Source: an uncultured Bacteroidota bacterium | GTDB taxonomy: Bacteria; Bacteroidota; Bacteroidia; JADZBD01 | Length of the DNA: 64,000 bases | NCBI GenBank assembly: GCA_937924855.1 | Contig: CALEYQ010000073.1 | Coordinates: 1-64,000 of the forward strand | Direction of reading: 5' to 3' | Shown: one piece after another, positions 33,040-41,633 of the stretch | How positions within the stretch are numbered: the first letter of the stretch is position 1 | Layout: each line of letters begins with the position of its first letter | Notes under the pieces: generated by a model | What the model was told of the DNA's origin: nothing | The model's database searches: none | What the model saw: the letters and a program-made list of their open reading frames with translations, nothing else | Position numbers and translations under genes: made by a program

Positions 33040-34443
33040 TTATTTTCGGTATGAGTCGATCACTTCACAAAGCACACTGTTTTCCTTTAGTTCCGGATGA
33101 AATTGAAAAAGCTGTTCGTGATTTTCGAAATCCATGCTGAGGGCATTATGCAGATATTCCAAAGCGGTTTGTCTTTGACCGGAGGAAATAAGCAGGGAGG
33201 CCAGGCGGTATTGCAGACTGGCACTACCGGGGTTGCATTTCACACCTTCCGAAAGCGCTTCCATGGCATCATTATCCTGCTCCTGATCAATAAGAACCGA
33301 GGCTAAGTCGATCCAGCACTCCTCACATTCAGGATCCAGTTCCAGACTTTTTCGGTAAGCCTGTTCTCCTTCCTCCAGAAATCCCAGCCGGTGCTGAACA
33401 TCGCCGTATATATGCCAGAATTCTGCGGTATGTGGAGAGAGCTCAAGTCCTTTTTTGATGTAATGAATACCCTCGCCAATGCGGTTTTGAAGATCCAGCA
33501 CCATGCCCATTCCCACCCAGGCATCAGAAAATTTCGGATCCAGGGAAGTGGCTTTTGAATAATGAATCAGGGCCTGATCCAGATTTCCCATTTTTTCATA
33601 GCACTCGCCCAAATAATAAAAGGTAAGCGCATCCGGATCTTCATGATTCAGGGTTTCTTCAAAGGTGGCAAGGGCCTCTTCAAATCTTTCAAGATGTGCC
33701 AGTGCATTTCCTTTGTTGAACATTGCCGAAGAAAAATTCTCATCAATGGCCAGGGCATAATCATAAGCTTCAATGGCCTTTTCGTATTTCCCGGCCCGGC
33801 TATAGGAAAGACCCAGGTTAAACCAGGCCGATTCTGAATAGGGGTTCTCATCGAGAAACTTCTCGAAAAATTCAATAGCTGCCGAATCCTGATTTACATT
33901 GTCGAAGCAATAGGAAATTTCATACAAGGCCGAAGAATTGTCGGGGTTGGCAGCCAGGCTTTTCTTTAAATAAAATATGGCGTTATCAAACTGGCTGATA
34001 TTCTCATATTCATAAGCCATATATAAATAAATCTCGTCGCGGTGACCGGTATCGAGCCGGGCGGCTTCCTTGAAGCAATCTATGGCCTGGTCGGAAAGCC
34101 CCATTATGCTATATGTGCCTCCCCTAACCATGTATATTTCAGGGTTTTGGGGCTCAATAGCTTCGGCATTACTTAAAATGTTCAGGGCTTCCTTGGTGTT
34201 TCCGGTTGAAGAAAGAATCTGAGCCTTGCGCAGTAAAAACCCTACCGAAAAGGGATAATGTCTTTCAGCCAGACTTATGGCTTTCAGGGCTTTGGAAGCT
34301 TGATTGATATCAATGTAATAGTCAATGATTTCCTCAAACTCCTCACTGTCAAAAAAGTAGGAACCACCTTCCGCCAACATATTCTCATACCGTTCTACAA
34401 TCTCTGGCCGGGGTTCCGGTTTGAATCCGCTCTCTTCCGTCAT
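33040..34443 (-). CDS. Tetratricopeptide repeat protein
   Basis: This cytoplasmic protein (467 residues) consists of roughly twelve 34-residue TPR units, for example AWFNLGLSYSRAGKYEKAIE and ALTFYYLGECYEKMGNLDQA. The first 50 residues are acidic and the C-terminal 25 residues are non-repeat. It probably serves as a protein-interaction scaffold. Its partner is unknown. It is the first gene of the minus-strand unit running to aroE and has a good promoter element 17 nt upstream. Confidence 0.92.
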   Translation of the reverse strand: MTEESGFKPEPRPEIVERYENMLAEGGSYFFDSEEFEEIIDYYIDINQASKALKAISLAERHYPFSVGFLLRKAQILSSTGNTKEALNILSNAEAIEPQNPEIYMVRGGTYSIMGLSDQAIDCFKEAARLDTGHRDEIYLYMAYEYENISQFDNAIFYLKKSLAANPDNSSALYEISYCFDNVNQDSAAIEFFEKFLDENPYSESAWFNLGLSYSRAGKYEKAIEAYDYALAIDENFSSAMFNKGNALAHLERFEEALATFEETLNHEDPDALTFYYLGECYEKMGNLDQALIHYSKATSLDPKFSDAWVGMGMVLDLQNRIGEGIHYIKKGLELSPHTAEFWHIYGDVQHRLGFLEEGEQAYRKSLELDPECEECWIDLASVLIDQEQDNDAMEALSEGVKCNPGSASLQYRLASLLISSGQRQTALEYLHNALSMDFENHEQLFQFHPELKENSVLCEVIDSYRK

Positions 34444-34460
34444 TAGTTTCTTTTACAAAA

Positions 34461-34468
34461 CAAAGTTA
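34461..34468 (-). promoter_or_regulatory. -7 promoter element of the TPR-ComA-rhodanese-DedA-AroE unit
   Basis: TAACTTTG on the minus strand matches TAnnTTTG exactly, 17 nt before the ATG of the TPR gene. Confidence 0.65.
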
Positions 34469-34558
34469 GAAATAATACGTAGGAATTGCATCAGGGTTCC
34501 ATATTTTAAAAACAAGGGGATGTTAAAAAAAACTAATTCCCCCGTGCCCCTTAAAATT

Positions 34559-34566
34559 TATCTTTG
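34559..34566 (+). promoter_or_regulatory. -7 promoter element of the phosphohexomutase gene
   Basis: TATCTTTG is an exact TAnnTTTG match. Its last three bases are the TTG that a naive gene caller could take as a start. The true ATG is 24 nt downstream at 34591. Confidence 0.65.
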
Positions 34567-34590
34567 TGTCCCCTAAATCGTTTTTTGCTG

Positions 34591-36006
34591 ATGGCCTTAA
34601 TTAAATCGATATCAGGTATTCGTGGTACTATTGGCGGACTTCCCGGTGAGGGTCTTAGTCCGGTGGATGTTGTTGGGTTTGCCGCTGCTTATGGCACCTG
34701 GATTAAATCCCAGACCAAATCGAAGAAAATAAAGGTTGTTTTGGGACGCGATGCCCGGATTTCCGGTCCACTGGTTTCGGGCCTGGTTTCTTCAACCCTG
34801 ATCGGCATGGGAATTTCGGTGGTAGACCTCGGATTATCGACCACGCCTACCGTAGAAATGGCCGTAGTGTTCGAAAAAGCCGATGGGGGCATTATCATTA
34901 CCGCTTCCCACAACCCAAAAAACTGGAACGCCCTGAAACTATTAAATAATAAAGGGGAGTTTGTCAGCGAATCCGACGGGAAAACTATTCTGAAGCTTGC
35001 TGCCAAAGGAGAGTTTCAGTTTGCCGAAACCAATGCCCTGGGAACCTATTCCGAGGACGAAACCTATCTTGATAAACACATCGAAGCCATCCTGGGTTTG
35101 AAGTGGGTTAACAAAGAAGCCATCCAGGCGGCCAACTTTCGCATAGTTTTGGACGCCGTGAACAGTTCCGGAGGCTTTGCCGTTCCGCGACTTCTGAATG
35201 CCCTTGGCGTGGAGCATATCATTGAACTGAATTGTGTTCCCGACGGAAATTTTGCCCACAACCCGGAACCGCTTCCCGAACACCTGCGCGACCTGTCGAA
35301 AGCGGTGGTTAAAAATAAAGCCCATCTGGGCATTTCCGTAGATCCCGATGTTGACCGACTGGCCCTGGTTTGCGAGGATGGGGAAATGTTTGGCGAGGAA
35401 TATACCCTGGTTGCCGTGGCCGATTATGTGTTGAAGTCGGCCGGCAAAAAGAATCCCGTAACGGTTTCCAACCTTTCATCTACCCGTGCCCTGAAAGACA
35501 TTACGGAAAAGGCCGGCGGCACCTACTTTGCTTCGGCCGTGGGTGAAGTGCATGTGGTGGAATGCATGAAAAAGAACAATGCCCTCATCGGAGGAGAAGG
35601 AAACGGTGGCATCATTTTGCCTGAGCTGCATTACGGAAGAGATGCCCTTGCAGGCATTGCTCTTTTCCTGAGCCATCTGGCACAATTCGGAAAGTCCTGT
35701 TCCATGCTGCGCAGCACCTATCCCGATTATTTTATTTCCAAAAATAAAATTGAACTCAATCCGGATATTAATGTGGATAAAATCATTGCCGGGATAAAAG
35801 AGAAATACGCCCGTCAGCCCATGAACGAAATCGACGGGTTGAAAATTGAGTTTGAAAAGGAGTGGGTTCACCTGCGTCGCTCAAATACCGAACCCATCAT
35901 CCGGATTTTTTCAGAAAGCGAAAGCGAAACCACGGCCGAAAACCTGGCCCGGAAAATCATCAGCGATATCCGCGATCTGATCAAAAAACAGCAGGTTAGC
36001 GCCTGA
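34591..36006 (+). CDS. glmM: Phosphoglucosamine mutase (phosphohexomutase family)
   Basis: The enzyme interconverts glucosamine-6-phosphate and glucosamine-1-phosphate for UDP-GlcNAc synthesis. Phosphomannomutase activity is an alternative within the family. The 471-residue product has GIRGTIG at the N-terminus, the catalytic-serine loop TASHNPKNWNALK, the metal loop DPDVDRLALV, the sugar loop GGEGNGG and the phosphate-binding RRSNTEPIIR. The start was moved from an upstream TTG because that codon lies in the promoter. dapF follows 25 nt later. Confidence 0.92.
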   Translation: MALIKSISGIRGTIGGLPGEGLSPVDVVGFAAAYGTWIKSQTKSKKIKVVLGRDARISGPLVSGLVSSTLIGMGISVVDLGLSTTPTVEMAVVFEKADGGIIITASHNPKNWNALKLLNNKGEFVSESDGKTILKLAAKGEFQFAETNALGTYSEDETYLDKHIEAILGLKWVNKEAIQAANFRIVLDAVNSSGGFAVPRLLNALGVEHIIELNCVPDGNFAHNPEPLPEHLRDLSKAVVKNKAHLGISVDPDVDRLALVCEDGEMFGEEYTLVAVADYVLKSAGKKNPVTVSNLSSTRALKDITEKAGGTYFASAVGEVHVVECMKKNNALIGGEGNGGIILPELHYGRDALAGIALFLSHLAQFGKSCSMLRSTYPDYFISKNKIELNPDINVDKIIAGIKEKYARQPMNEIDGLKIEFEKEWVHLRRSNTEPIIRIFSESESETTAENLARKIISDIRDLIKKQQVSA

Positions 36007-36014
36007 TTATTTCC

Positions 36015-36022
36015 TAACTTTA
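36015..36022 (+). promoter_or_regulatory. Possible -7 element before dapF
   Basis: TAACTTTA differs from TAnnTTTG only at the last base and ends 9 nt before the GTG start of dapF. It would give dapF its own transcript apart from the upstream mutase gene. Confidence 0.4.
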
Positions 36023-36031
36023 CGGGAAGCC

Positions 36032-36823
36032 GTGAAAGTGGAATTTCAGAAATACGAAGGTGCGGGTAATGACTTCATCGTTATAGACAACCGCCGTAAA
36101 ACTTTTCCCGAACCCGATTCCGAACTTATTGCACGCCTGTGCGACCGCCGGTTTGGTATTGGCGCCGACGGTATTATGATTCTTAAGGAACATCCTGAGT
36201 TCGACTTCGAAATGGTTTACTATAACCGCGATGGATCCAAATCCCTTTGTGGAAACGGAAGCAGGTGCGTTACCCGGTTTTCTTTTGAGCGGGGTATAAT
36301 CGGCGAAAAAACCACTTTTGTTACCACCGACGGACCCCATGATGCTTTTATTTCCGGCGATCTGGTTTCCCTGTACATGAAAGAAGGAATTAAAGTGAGC
36401 CGGGAAAACGGTCACTTTTATGCCGACACAGGCTCTCCCCATGTGGTTGTGTTTGTTGAAAATCTGGACGATTTTCTGGTAGTTGAGGAGGGAAGAAAAA
36501 TCCGCAACTCAGCTCCCTTTGCCAAAGAAGGGGTAAATGTAAATTTTGTGGAATGGGTGGAATTTCCCGAGGCTCCCGTATTGAAAATACGCACCTATGA
36601 ACGGGGTGTTGAAGACGAAACCCTGAGTTGCGGAACCGGAATTACCGCCTCGGCCCTTGTAGCTGATTCATTGGGCAAAAATTCATCAGACGGTTATGTG
36701 AAACTACTTTCCAGAGGAGGGTTTCAGGAAGTGTTTTTTGAACCCCAAAACGGGGTTTATAATAAAGTGGTTCTGAGAGGACCTGCGCGCTTTGTTTTTA
36801 AAGGAGAAATTGATGTCGATTGA
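36032..36823 (+). CDS. dapF: Diaminopimelate epimerase
   Basis: DapF converts LL- to meso-diaminopimelate for lysine and peptidoglycan synthesis. The 263-residue product has both catalytic cysteines, Cys73 in SLCGNGSRC and Cys200 in TLSCGTGI, plus the YEGAGNDFIVID N-terminal block. It starts with GTG. There is no ATG before the conserved N-terminus, so this start is forced. Its 3' end overlaps the next gene by 11 nt. Confidence 0.96.
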   Translation: MKVEFQKYEGAGNDFIVIDNRRKTFPEPDSELIARLCDRRFGIGADGIMILKEHPEFDFEMVYYNRDGSKSLCGNGSRCVTRFSFERGIIGEKTTFVTTDGPHDAFISGDLVSLYMKEGIKVSRENGHFYADTGSPHVVVFVENLDDFLVVEEGRKIRNSAPFAKEGVNVNFVEWVEFPEAPVLKIRTYERGVEDETLSCGTGITASALVADSLGKNSSDGYVKLLSRGGFQEVFFEPQNGVYNKVVLRGPARFVFKGEIDVD

Positions 36824-37385
36824 TATTGAACACAAAGTAATTTTTGACGGTTCGGGCGACCTGCACCTTTCTGGTGTTTTGCCGGCACGGGAAGCTTCCC
36901 TGAAATCAGGTGTTTATCTGGTAATGCTCAATCCCCATTTGGGTCCCCCGCATCTGTATCTGTTGGTGGAGGGCGGGCTCTTTTCCCTATCGGTTTCAGG
37001 GGTTAAAATGAATCAGGCTTTGGGGCCTTTTTTACAATGGCTTTTGAGAACCGGAAAAGGAGCCATGTTTGTGGAACTATTCCTTCCCGAAATATTCCAA
37101 ATGCGGGATGTGCATGATAAAATCCGGGAGATTTTTGCGGCTTACCCTGAGGCCGGTGCCCCCGGTATTACCTGCCTGAGCCCCATCCGCGATTTTTGCT
37201 CTGAAATTATCCACCCTGAGACCGCTCAAAGCCGGCTTATTTTCGACCTGCTTCCCTGCCTGGAAAGAGTCTCCGGAATCGGCAGTGTTTCCCAGATTAA
37301 TCTCGGTTCCTACCTGTATTCCGATACCTTCCGCCTGAAAAAATATTCCCTTGAGACCGTTTTTTCATCCATGGAGAATGGTTGA
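36813..37385 (+). CDS. Unknown protein downstream of dapF
   Basis: I do not recognise this 190-residue protein. It has no signal peptide or clear transmembrane helix and mixes beta-like (YLVMLNPHLGPPHLYLLVEGG) and helical stretches, with three scattered cysteines in the C-terminal half. I chose the ATG at 36813 (MSIDIEHKV), which overlaps dapF by 11 nt and implies coupling. An ATG at 36792 would overlap more. It may be restricted to Bacteroidota. Confidence 0.7.
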   Translation: MSIDIEHKVIFDGSGDLHLSGVLPAREASLKSGVYLVMLNPHLGPPHLYLLVEGGLFSLSVSGVKMNQALGPFLQWLLRTGKGAMFVELFLPEIFQMRDVHDKIREIFAAYPEAGAPGITCLSPIRDFCSEIIHPETAQSRLIFDLLPCLERVSGIGSVSQINLGSYLYSDTFRLKKYSLETVFSSMENG

Positions 37386-37436
37386 TTAATTCATAATAAT
37401 TACCTCGTCCCGCCCTGTCCTTTCCCCTGCTTTTTC

Positions 37437-37444
37437 TACCTTTG
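37437..37444 (+). promoter_or_regulatory. -7 promoter element of guaA
   Basis: TACCTTTG is an exact TAnnTTTG match, ending 12 nt before the guaA ATG. Confidence 0.65.
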
Positions 37445-37456
37445 AGGCCTTAATTT

Positions 37457-38995
37457 ATGAAGCAGGAAACCATACTTATTTTTGATTTTGGTTCCCAATA
37501 TACCCAGCTTATTGCAAGAAGGGTGAGGGAACTTAATGTGTATTGTGAAATCAGACCTTTTACCCAGATAGGTAATGATACGCCCGGACTGGAGGTAAAG
37601 GGAATTATTCTTTCCGGCAGTCCCTGTTCGGTTCGCGATCCGAAATCTCCCCGGCCCGGCCTGGGCGATTTGCCGAAGGGAGTTCCCGTGCTTGGCATTT
37701 GCTATGGCGCCCAGTTGATGGCTCACCTCAATGGCGGGGAAGTGGCACCCTCTGAAATCCGTGAGTACGGGAGGGCTAACCTGAGCTCCATTGATTCTAC
37801 AAACCCGCTATTGAAAGGCATGAATACCGGTTCCCAGGTTTGGATGAGCCACGGCGATACTATAGTTAAGTTGCCCGGGTCCTTCGAAATAGTTGCCTCT
37901 ACAAGAGATGTTAAAGTGGCGGCATTTCAGGAAAAAGGGCAAAATATATTCGGCATTCAATTCCACCCTGAAGTGTATCATTCGCTGGAAGGCATGACGC
38001 TGCTCCGGAATTTTGTCATTGAAATTTGTGGCTGCCGGGCCGATTGGACTCCGGGATCATTTATAGAAGCCACGGTAGCCGATTTGCGAAACCGCCTGGG
38101 AAATGATAAAGTGGTGCTGGGTTTATCGGGCGGGGTGGATTCATCCGTAGCCGCCCTGCTTTTACACAAAGCCATTGGCAAAAACCTGTATTGCATATTC
38201 GTGGATAACGGTCTGTTGCGAAAAAATGAATTTTCATCAGTGCTGGAGTCATACCGGGATCTGGGTTTGAATGTAAAAGGTGTTGATGCCGGAAAACAAT
38301 TTCTGGATGCTCTTGCCGGTGTTTCCGATCCCGAACAAAAACGAAAAATTATCGGACGGGTTTTTATAGAGATTTTTGATGCCGAATCAGGAAAGATAAA
38401 GGATGTAAAGTGGCTGGGGCAGGGAACTATTTACCCCGATGTAATTGAATCGGTTTCCGTAAAAGGTCCTTCCGCCACGATAAAATCCCATCATAATGTG
38501 GGCGGACTTCCCGAGCACATGCATTTGAAGGTGGTGGAACCTTTGAACACGCTTTTTAAAGACGAAGTAAGAAAGGTGGGAGCCGGATTAGGGCTTCCTG
38601 GATTTATTCTGAACCGGCATCCTTTTCCCGGTCCCGGCCTTGGAATCAGGGTGCTTGGGGAAATAACCGCAGAAAAGGTACGGATTTTGCAAGAGGTAGA
38701 TGATATATACATCGGCAATTTGAAAAAAGCAGGATTGTACGACAAAGTTTGGCAGGCCGCAGCCATTTTGCTCCCCGTAAAATCGGTGGGTGTTATGGGT
38801 GACGAAAGAACCTATGAATTTGTGGTTGCCCTGCGTGCCGTAACATCAACCGATGGCATGACCGCTGATTGGTGTCACCTGCCCTACGAATGGCTGGCCG
38901 AGGTATCCAATGAAATAATCAATAAGGTTAAAGGTGTGAACCGGGTAGTATATGATATCAGTTCTAAACCTCCCGCAACCATAGAATGGGAATAA
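37457..38995 (+). CDS. guaA: GMP synthase (glutamine-hydrolysing)
   Basis: GuaA converts XMP to GMP using glutamine and ATP. The 512-residue product joins a class I amidotransferase domain (nucleophile Cys82 in GICYGAQL, then FHPEVYHS) to an ATP-pyrophosphatase domain (LSGGVDSSVAALL P-loop). It ends with the dimerisation domain and the usual SSKPPATIEWE C-terminus. It overlaps the following LysM gene by 10 nt in a different frame. Confidence 0.98.
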   Translation: MKQETILIFDFGSQYTQLIARRVRELNVYCEIRPFTQIGNDTPGLEVKGIILSGSPCSVRDPKSPRPGLGDLPKGVPVLGICYGAQLMAHLNGGEVAPSEIREYGRANLSSIDSTNPLLKGMNTGSQVWMSHGDTIVKLPGSFEIVASTRDVKVAAFQEKGQNIFGIQFHPEVYHSLEGMTLLRNFVIEICGCRADWTPGSFIEATVADLRNRLGNDKVVLGLSGGVDSSVAALLLHKAIGKNLYCIFVDNGLLRKNEFSSVLESYRDLGLNVKGVDAGKQFLDALAGVSDPEQKRKIIGRVFIEIFDAESGKIKDVKWLGQGTIYPDVIESVSVKGPSATIKSHHNVGGLPEHMHLKVVEPLNTLFKDEVRKVGAGLGLPGFILNRHPFPGPGLGIRVLGEITAEKVRILQEVDDIYIGNLKKAGLYDKVWQAAAILLPVKSVGVMGDERTYEFVVALRAVTSTDGMTADWCHLPYEWLAEVSNEIINKVKGVNRVVYDISSKPPATIEWE

Positions 38996-40677
38996 GCTTT
39001 ACATATTTTTTTTCCCGCTCCGCGGCCGGAATGGTGCTGTTTTTTTTCTGCCTTTCCGGAGGTGTTTTAACTGCCCAGGAATATCAGAAGTCAGAAAAAA
39101 TCGAAATAGTGGAGGGGAAGAAATACTATGTGCATACCGTTGAAAAATCACAGACACTTTTTGGAATTGCAAAAACTTATAATACCAGCGTAAGCGATAT
39201 CCTTTCGGCTAATCCGGCGGCAATAGATGGTCTTCAGCCCGGACAAACACTTAACATTCCTTATGTTGATCCGCTTCCCATCCCGGGTACTAAGCAGGAG
39301 AACGGCAAGCCCATCGAAAACAAGTCAAGGGTTCACAAGGTTGAAAAAGGAGAAACCTGGTACGGTATAGCCAAAAAATATAATGTTACGGTCGAACAGC
39401 TTAAAAGTCTTAATCTGGATAAAAAAGACAATCTGCAGCCCGGCGATGAACTCCGTTTGCCCTCCCTTGCCTTTCACAAAGAAACCACTCCTCAGGTAAA
39501 GGGTAATTCAGTGGTTGTGCCTGAAAATGGAAGCAACGGGCAAAAAACCTCCTTTTGGAAAAATTCCGATTCGCTGGTTAAAAAAGACAAGTATCATGTT
39601 GCCATTCTCCTTCCGTTTAATCTGAGTCAGATTTCTGAAGTAGAACCCGAGAAAATAAAAAAGGGGTTTCGTGAATTTCCGGGCCGCTCAAAAATTTCGA
39701 TTGAATTTTACCGGGGTGTGCTTCTTGCCCTCGACTCATTAACCAAAATGGGTTTAAAAACCGAAGTTTCATTTTACGATACCGGATCAGACAGCACTTC
39801 CGCAGGGTCATTTCTCAAAGTTGCTCCCTGGAAAACCTTCGACCTTATTATCGGCCCTTTTTATTTAACCACCTTCCAGCAGGTTGCCAAAATTGCCCAG
39901 GAAAACAAAATTCCCCTGGTTTCTCCCACTTTGCAGAACAATAAGATTTTGTTGGGAAATCCATGGGTCATTAAAACCGAAGCTTCTTATTATACCCAGT
40001 CCGAACAATTGGGTTATCATGTAGGTCAAAAATACAAAGGCGAAAATATTTTACTGGTGAATCCCGCCAACCCCAAAGAAGCAACATTTGTTTCAGCCTT
40101 CCGGAAAAAAGCCAATGAGGTATTGCTTGCAGCCGGTGCCGATTCCGTAAAAACAGTTCAGGGACTGGGAGGAGCTATGAGCGGCATGGTCAAGGGTAAA
40201 AGAAATGTGGTTGTTTTTCCTTCCAACAGCCAGAGTGCAGTAACTGATTTTATCGGGAAACTGTATAAATACAACCTCGACCGAAAAGACAGCATTATAC
40301 TGGTGGGATTAAATTCCTGGGCCGGATTTGATAATATTGATCCTGAATATCTGAGCCATCTTAATGTAATCTGTCCTTCTAATTATTTTGTTAATTACTC
40401 CGACTCTCTTAACCGTCGTATCATTTCCGCTTACCGGGAAAAGTACAATACCGAACCCTCGGAGTTTTTCTATAAAGGATTTGACCTTTCCCTGTTTTTT
40501 ATTTCAGGGCTTCATGCCCGTGGCAACCACTTTTTACAGGGATTACCCGAAAATCACGGAAGTGGAATCGGGAACCGGTTTAAATTTGAAAGCACCGGCC
40601 CCGACAGTGGTCTTGAAAATACAGGAGTTCATATACTTTATTTCCGCAATTACCATCAATTTTGCTTTGAAAAGTGA
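38986..40677 (+). CDS. LysM plus periplasmic-binding-fold protein
   Basis: This exported protein (563 residues) has a signal peptide (about residues 1-30). Two LysM peptidoglycan-binding modules follow (YYVHTVEKSQTLFGIAKTYN near 47-66 and HKVEKGETWYGIAKKYN near 116-132, each ending in a PGQ/PGD-LNIP-like turn). The second half is a type I periplasmic-binding fold like those of branched-chain amino acid receptors (VAILLPFN, then IIGPFYLTTFQQVAKIA, then NKIPLVSPT). This architecture recurs in Bacteroidota. Its ligand is unknown. It overlaps guaA by 10 nt. Confidence 0.88.
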   Translation: MGISFTYFFSRSAAGMVLFFFCLSGGVLTAQEYQKSEKIEIVEGKKYYVHTVEKSQTLFGIAKTYNTSVSDILSANPAAIDGLQPGQTLNIPYVDPLPIPGTKQENGKPIENKSRVHKVEKGETWYGIAKKYNVTVEQLKSLNLDKKDNLQPGDELRLPSLAFHKETTPQVKGNSVVVPENGSNGQKTSFWKNSDSLVKKDKYHVAILLPFNLSQISEVEPEKIKKGFREFPGRSKISIEFYRGVLLALDSLTKMGLKTEVSFYDTGSDSTSAGSFLKVAPWKTFDLIIGPFYLTTFQQVAKIAQENKIPLVSPTLQNNKILLGNPWVIKTEASYYTQSEQLGYHVGQKYKGENILLVNPANPKEATFVSAFRKKANEVLLAAGADSVKTVQGLGGAMSGMVKGKRNVVVFPSNSQSAVTDFIGKLYKYNLDRKDSIILVGLNSWAGFDNIDPEYLSHLNVICPSNYFVNYSDSLNRRIISAYREKYNTEPSEFFYKGFDLSLFFISGLHARGNHFLQGLPENHGSGIGNRFKFESTGPDSGLENTGVHILYFRNYHQFCFEK

Positions 40678-40710
40678 TTACAGTCATTTTTCTGTTTTCC
40701 CTGCGGTGTT

Positions 40711-40718
40711 TACCTTCG
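40711..40718 (+). promoter_or_regulatory. Possible -7 element of hemF
   Basis: TACCTTCG differs from TAnnTTTG at one base and ends 4 nt before the hemF ATG, suggesting a leaderless transcript. Confidence 0.4.
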
Positions 40719-40722
40719 TGCC

Positions 40723-41619
40723 ATGAATAAAGAAATCGTTTCCCACCGTTTCATGGCAATCCAGGATAAGATTTGTTCCGGACTTGAATCGTTCGACGGA
40801 GGAAAATTCAGAGAAGATAATTGGTCGCGTGAAGGTGGCGGAGGAGGCAGAAGTCGTGTTATTTCCAGCGGCGGTGTTTTTGAAAAGGGCGGCGTTAATT
40901 TTTCAGCTGTTCACGGAGCTATTCCTCCATTTATGAAATCGGAGGGAATGCTCTCCGGAAGCGGGGCAAATGATTTTTTTGCCACCGGAGTGTCCCTGGT
41001 TCTTCATCCCGAGAATCCCTTTTTGCCCATAGTTCATATGAATGTGCGGTATTTTGAAACCGACAATGGCCTCTGGTGGTTTGGGGGAGGCATAGACCTT
41101 ACGCCTGTTTACTTATTCGAAGAAGATGCCCGCGACTTTCACAGGGTTTTGAAATCCGTTTGCGATACCCATAATTCAGAATTTTACCCGGCATTCAAAA
41201 AAAATGCCGATGATTATTTTTTTATTCCCCATCGCGGCGAGACCCGTGGTATCGGCGGGATATTTTTTGACCGCATGAACGAGGCATCAGGAATGAATTT
41301 CGAGAAAGCTTTTGCTTTTGTTGCGGATGTTGGGGAAGCATTTCTTTCTTCTTACCTTCCACTGCTTGAACGAAGAAAGGGAAAGGAGTACACCCAAAAT
41401 AATAAAGACTGGCAATTGCTGCGGAGGGGAAGGTATGTGGAGTTTAATCTTGTGCTCGACCGTGGAACCCGCTTTGGCCTTGAAACCGGCGGAAGAACTG
41501 AATCTATTTTAATGAGTCTGCCTCCGCTGGCAAAATGGGAATACGATTTTCGGTGTGAACCGGGAAGCCCGGAAGAGTTTACCCTGAAAAATCTGGTGAA
41601 AGGTAAGTCATGGGTTTAA
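40723..41619 (+). CDS. hemF: Coproporphyrinogen III oxidase, aerobic (HemF)
   Basis: HemF oxidatively decarboxylates coproporphyrinogen III to protoporphyrinogen IX using O2 in haem synthesis. The 298-residue product has the family blocks DNWSREGGGGGRSRV, FSAVHG, HMNVRYFE, WWFGGGIDLTPVY, GIGGIFFD, RRGRYVEFNLVLDRGT and ESILMSLPP. Use of the oxygen-dependent enzyme suggests aerobic growth. It is convergent with prfC, with 14 nt between stops. Confidence 0.97.
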   Translation: MNKEIVSHRFMAIQDKICSGLESFDGGKFREDNWSREGGGGGRSRVISSGGVFEKGGVNFSAVHGAIPPFMKSEGMLSGSGANDFFATGVSLVLHPENPFLPIVHMNVRYFETDNGLWWFGGGIDLTPVYLFEEDARDFHRVLKSVCDTHNSEFYPAFKKNADDYFFIPHRGETRGIGGIFFDRMNEASGMNFEKAFAFVADVGEAFLSSYLPLLERRKGKEYTQNNKDWQLLRRGRYVEFNLVLDRGTRFGLETGGRTESILMSLPPLAKWEYDFRCEPGSPEEFTLKNLVKGKSWV

Positions 41620-41633
41620 AAGAGCTCCGAAAG

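Noticed and set aside
38986..38995. Possible frameshifted fusion of guaA with the LysM gene
   Set aside because: guaA ends with its normal C-terminus, and the LysM gene has its own signal peptide in another frame. It is a simple 10-nt overlap.
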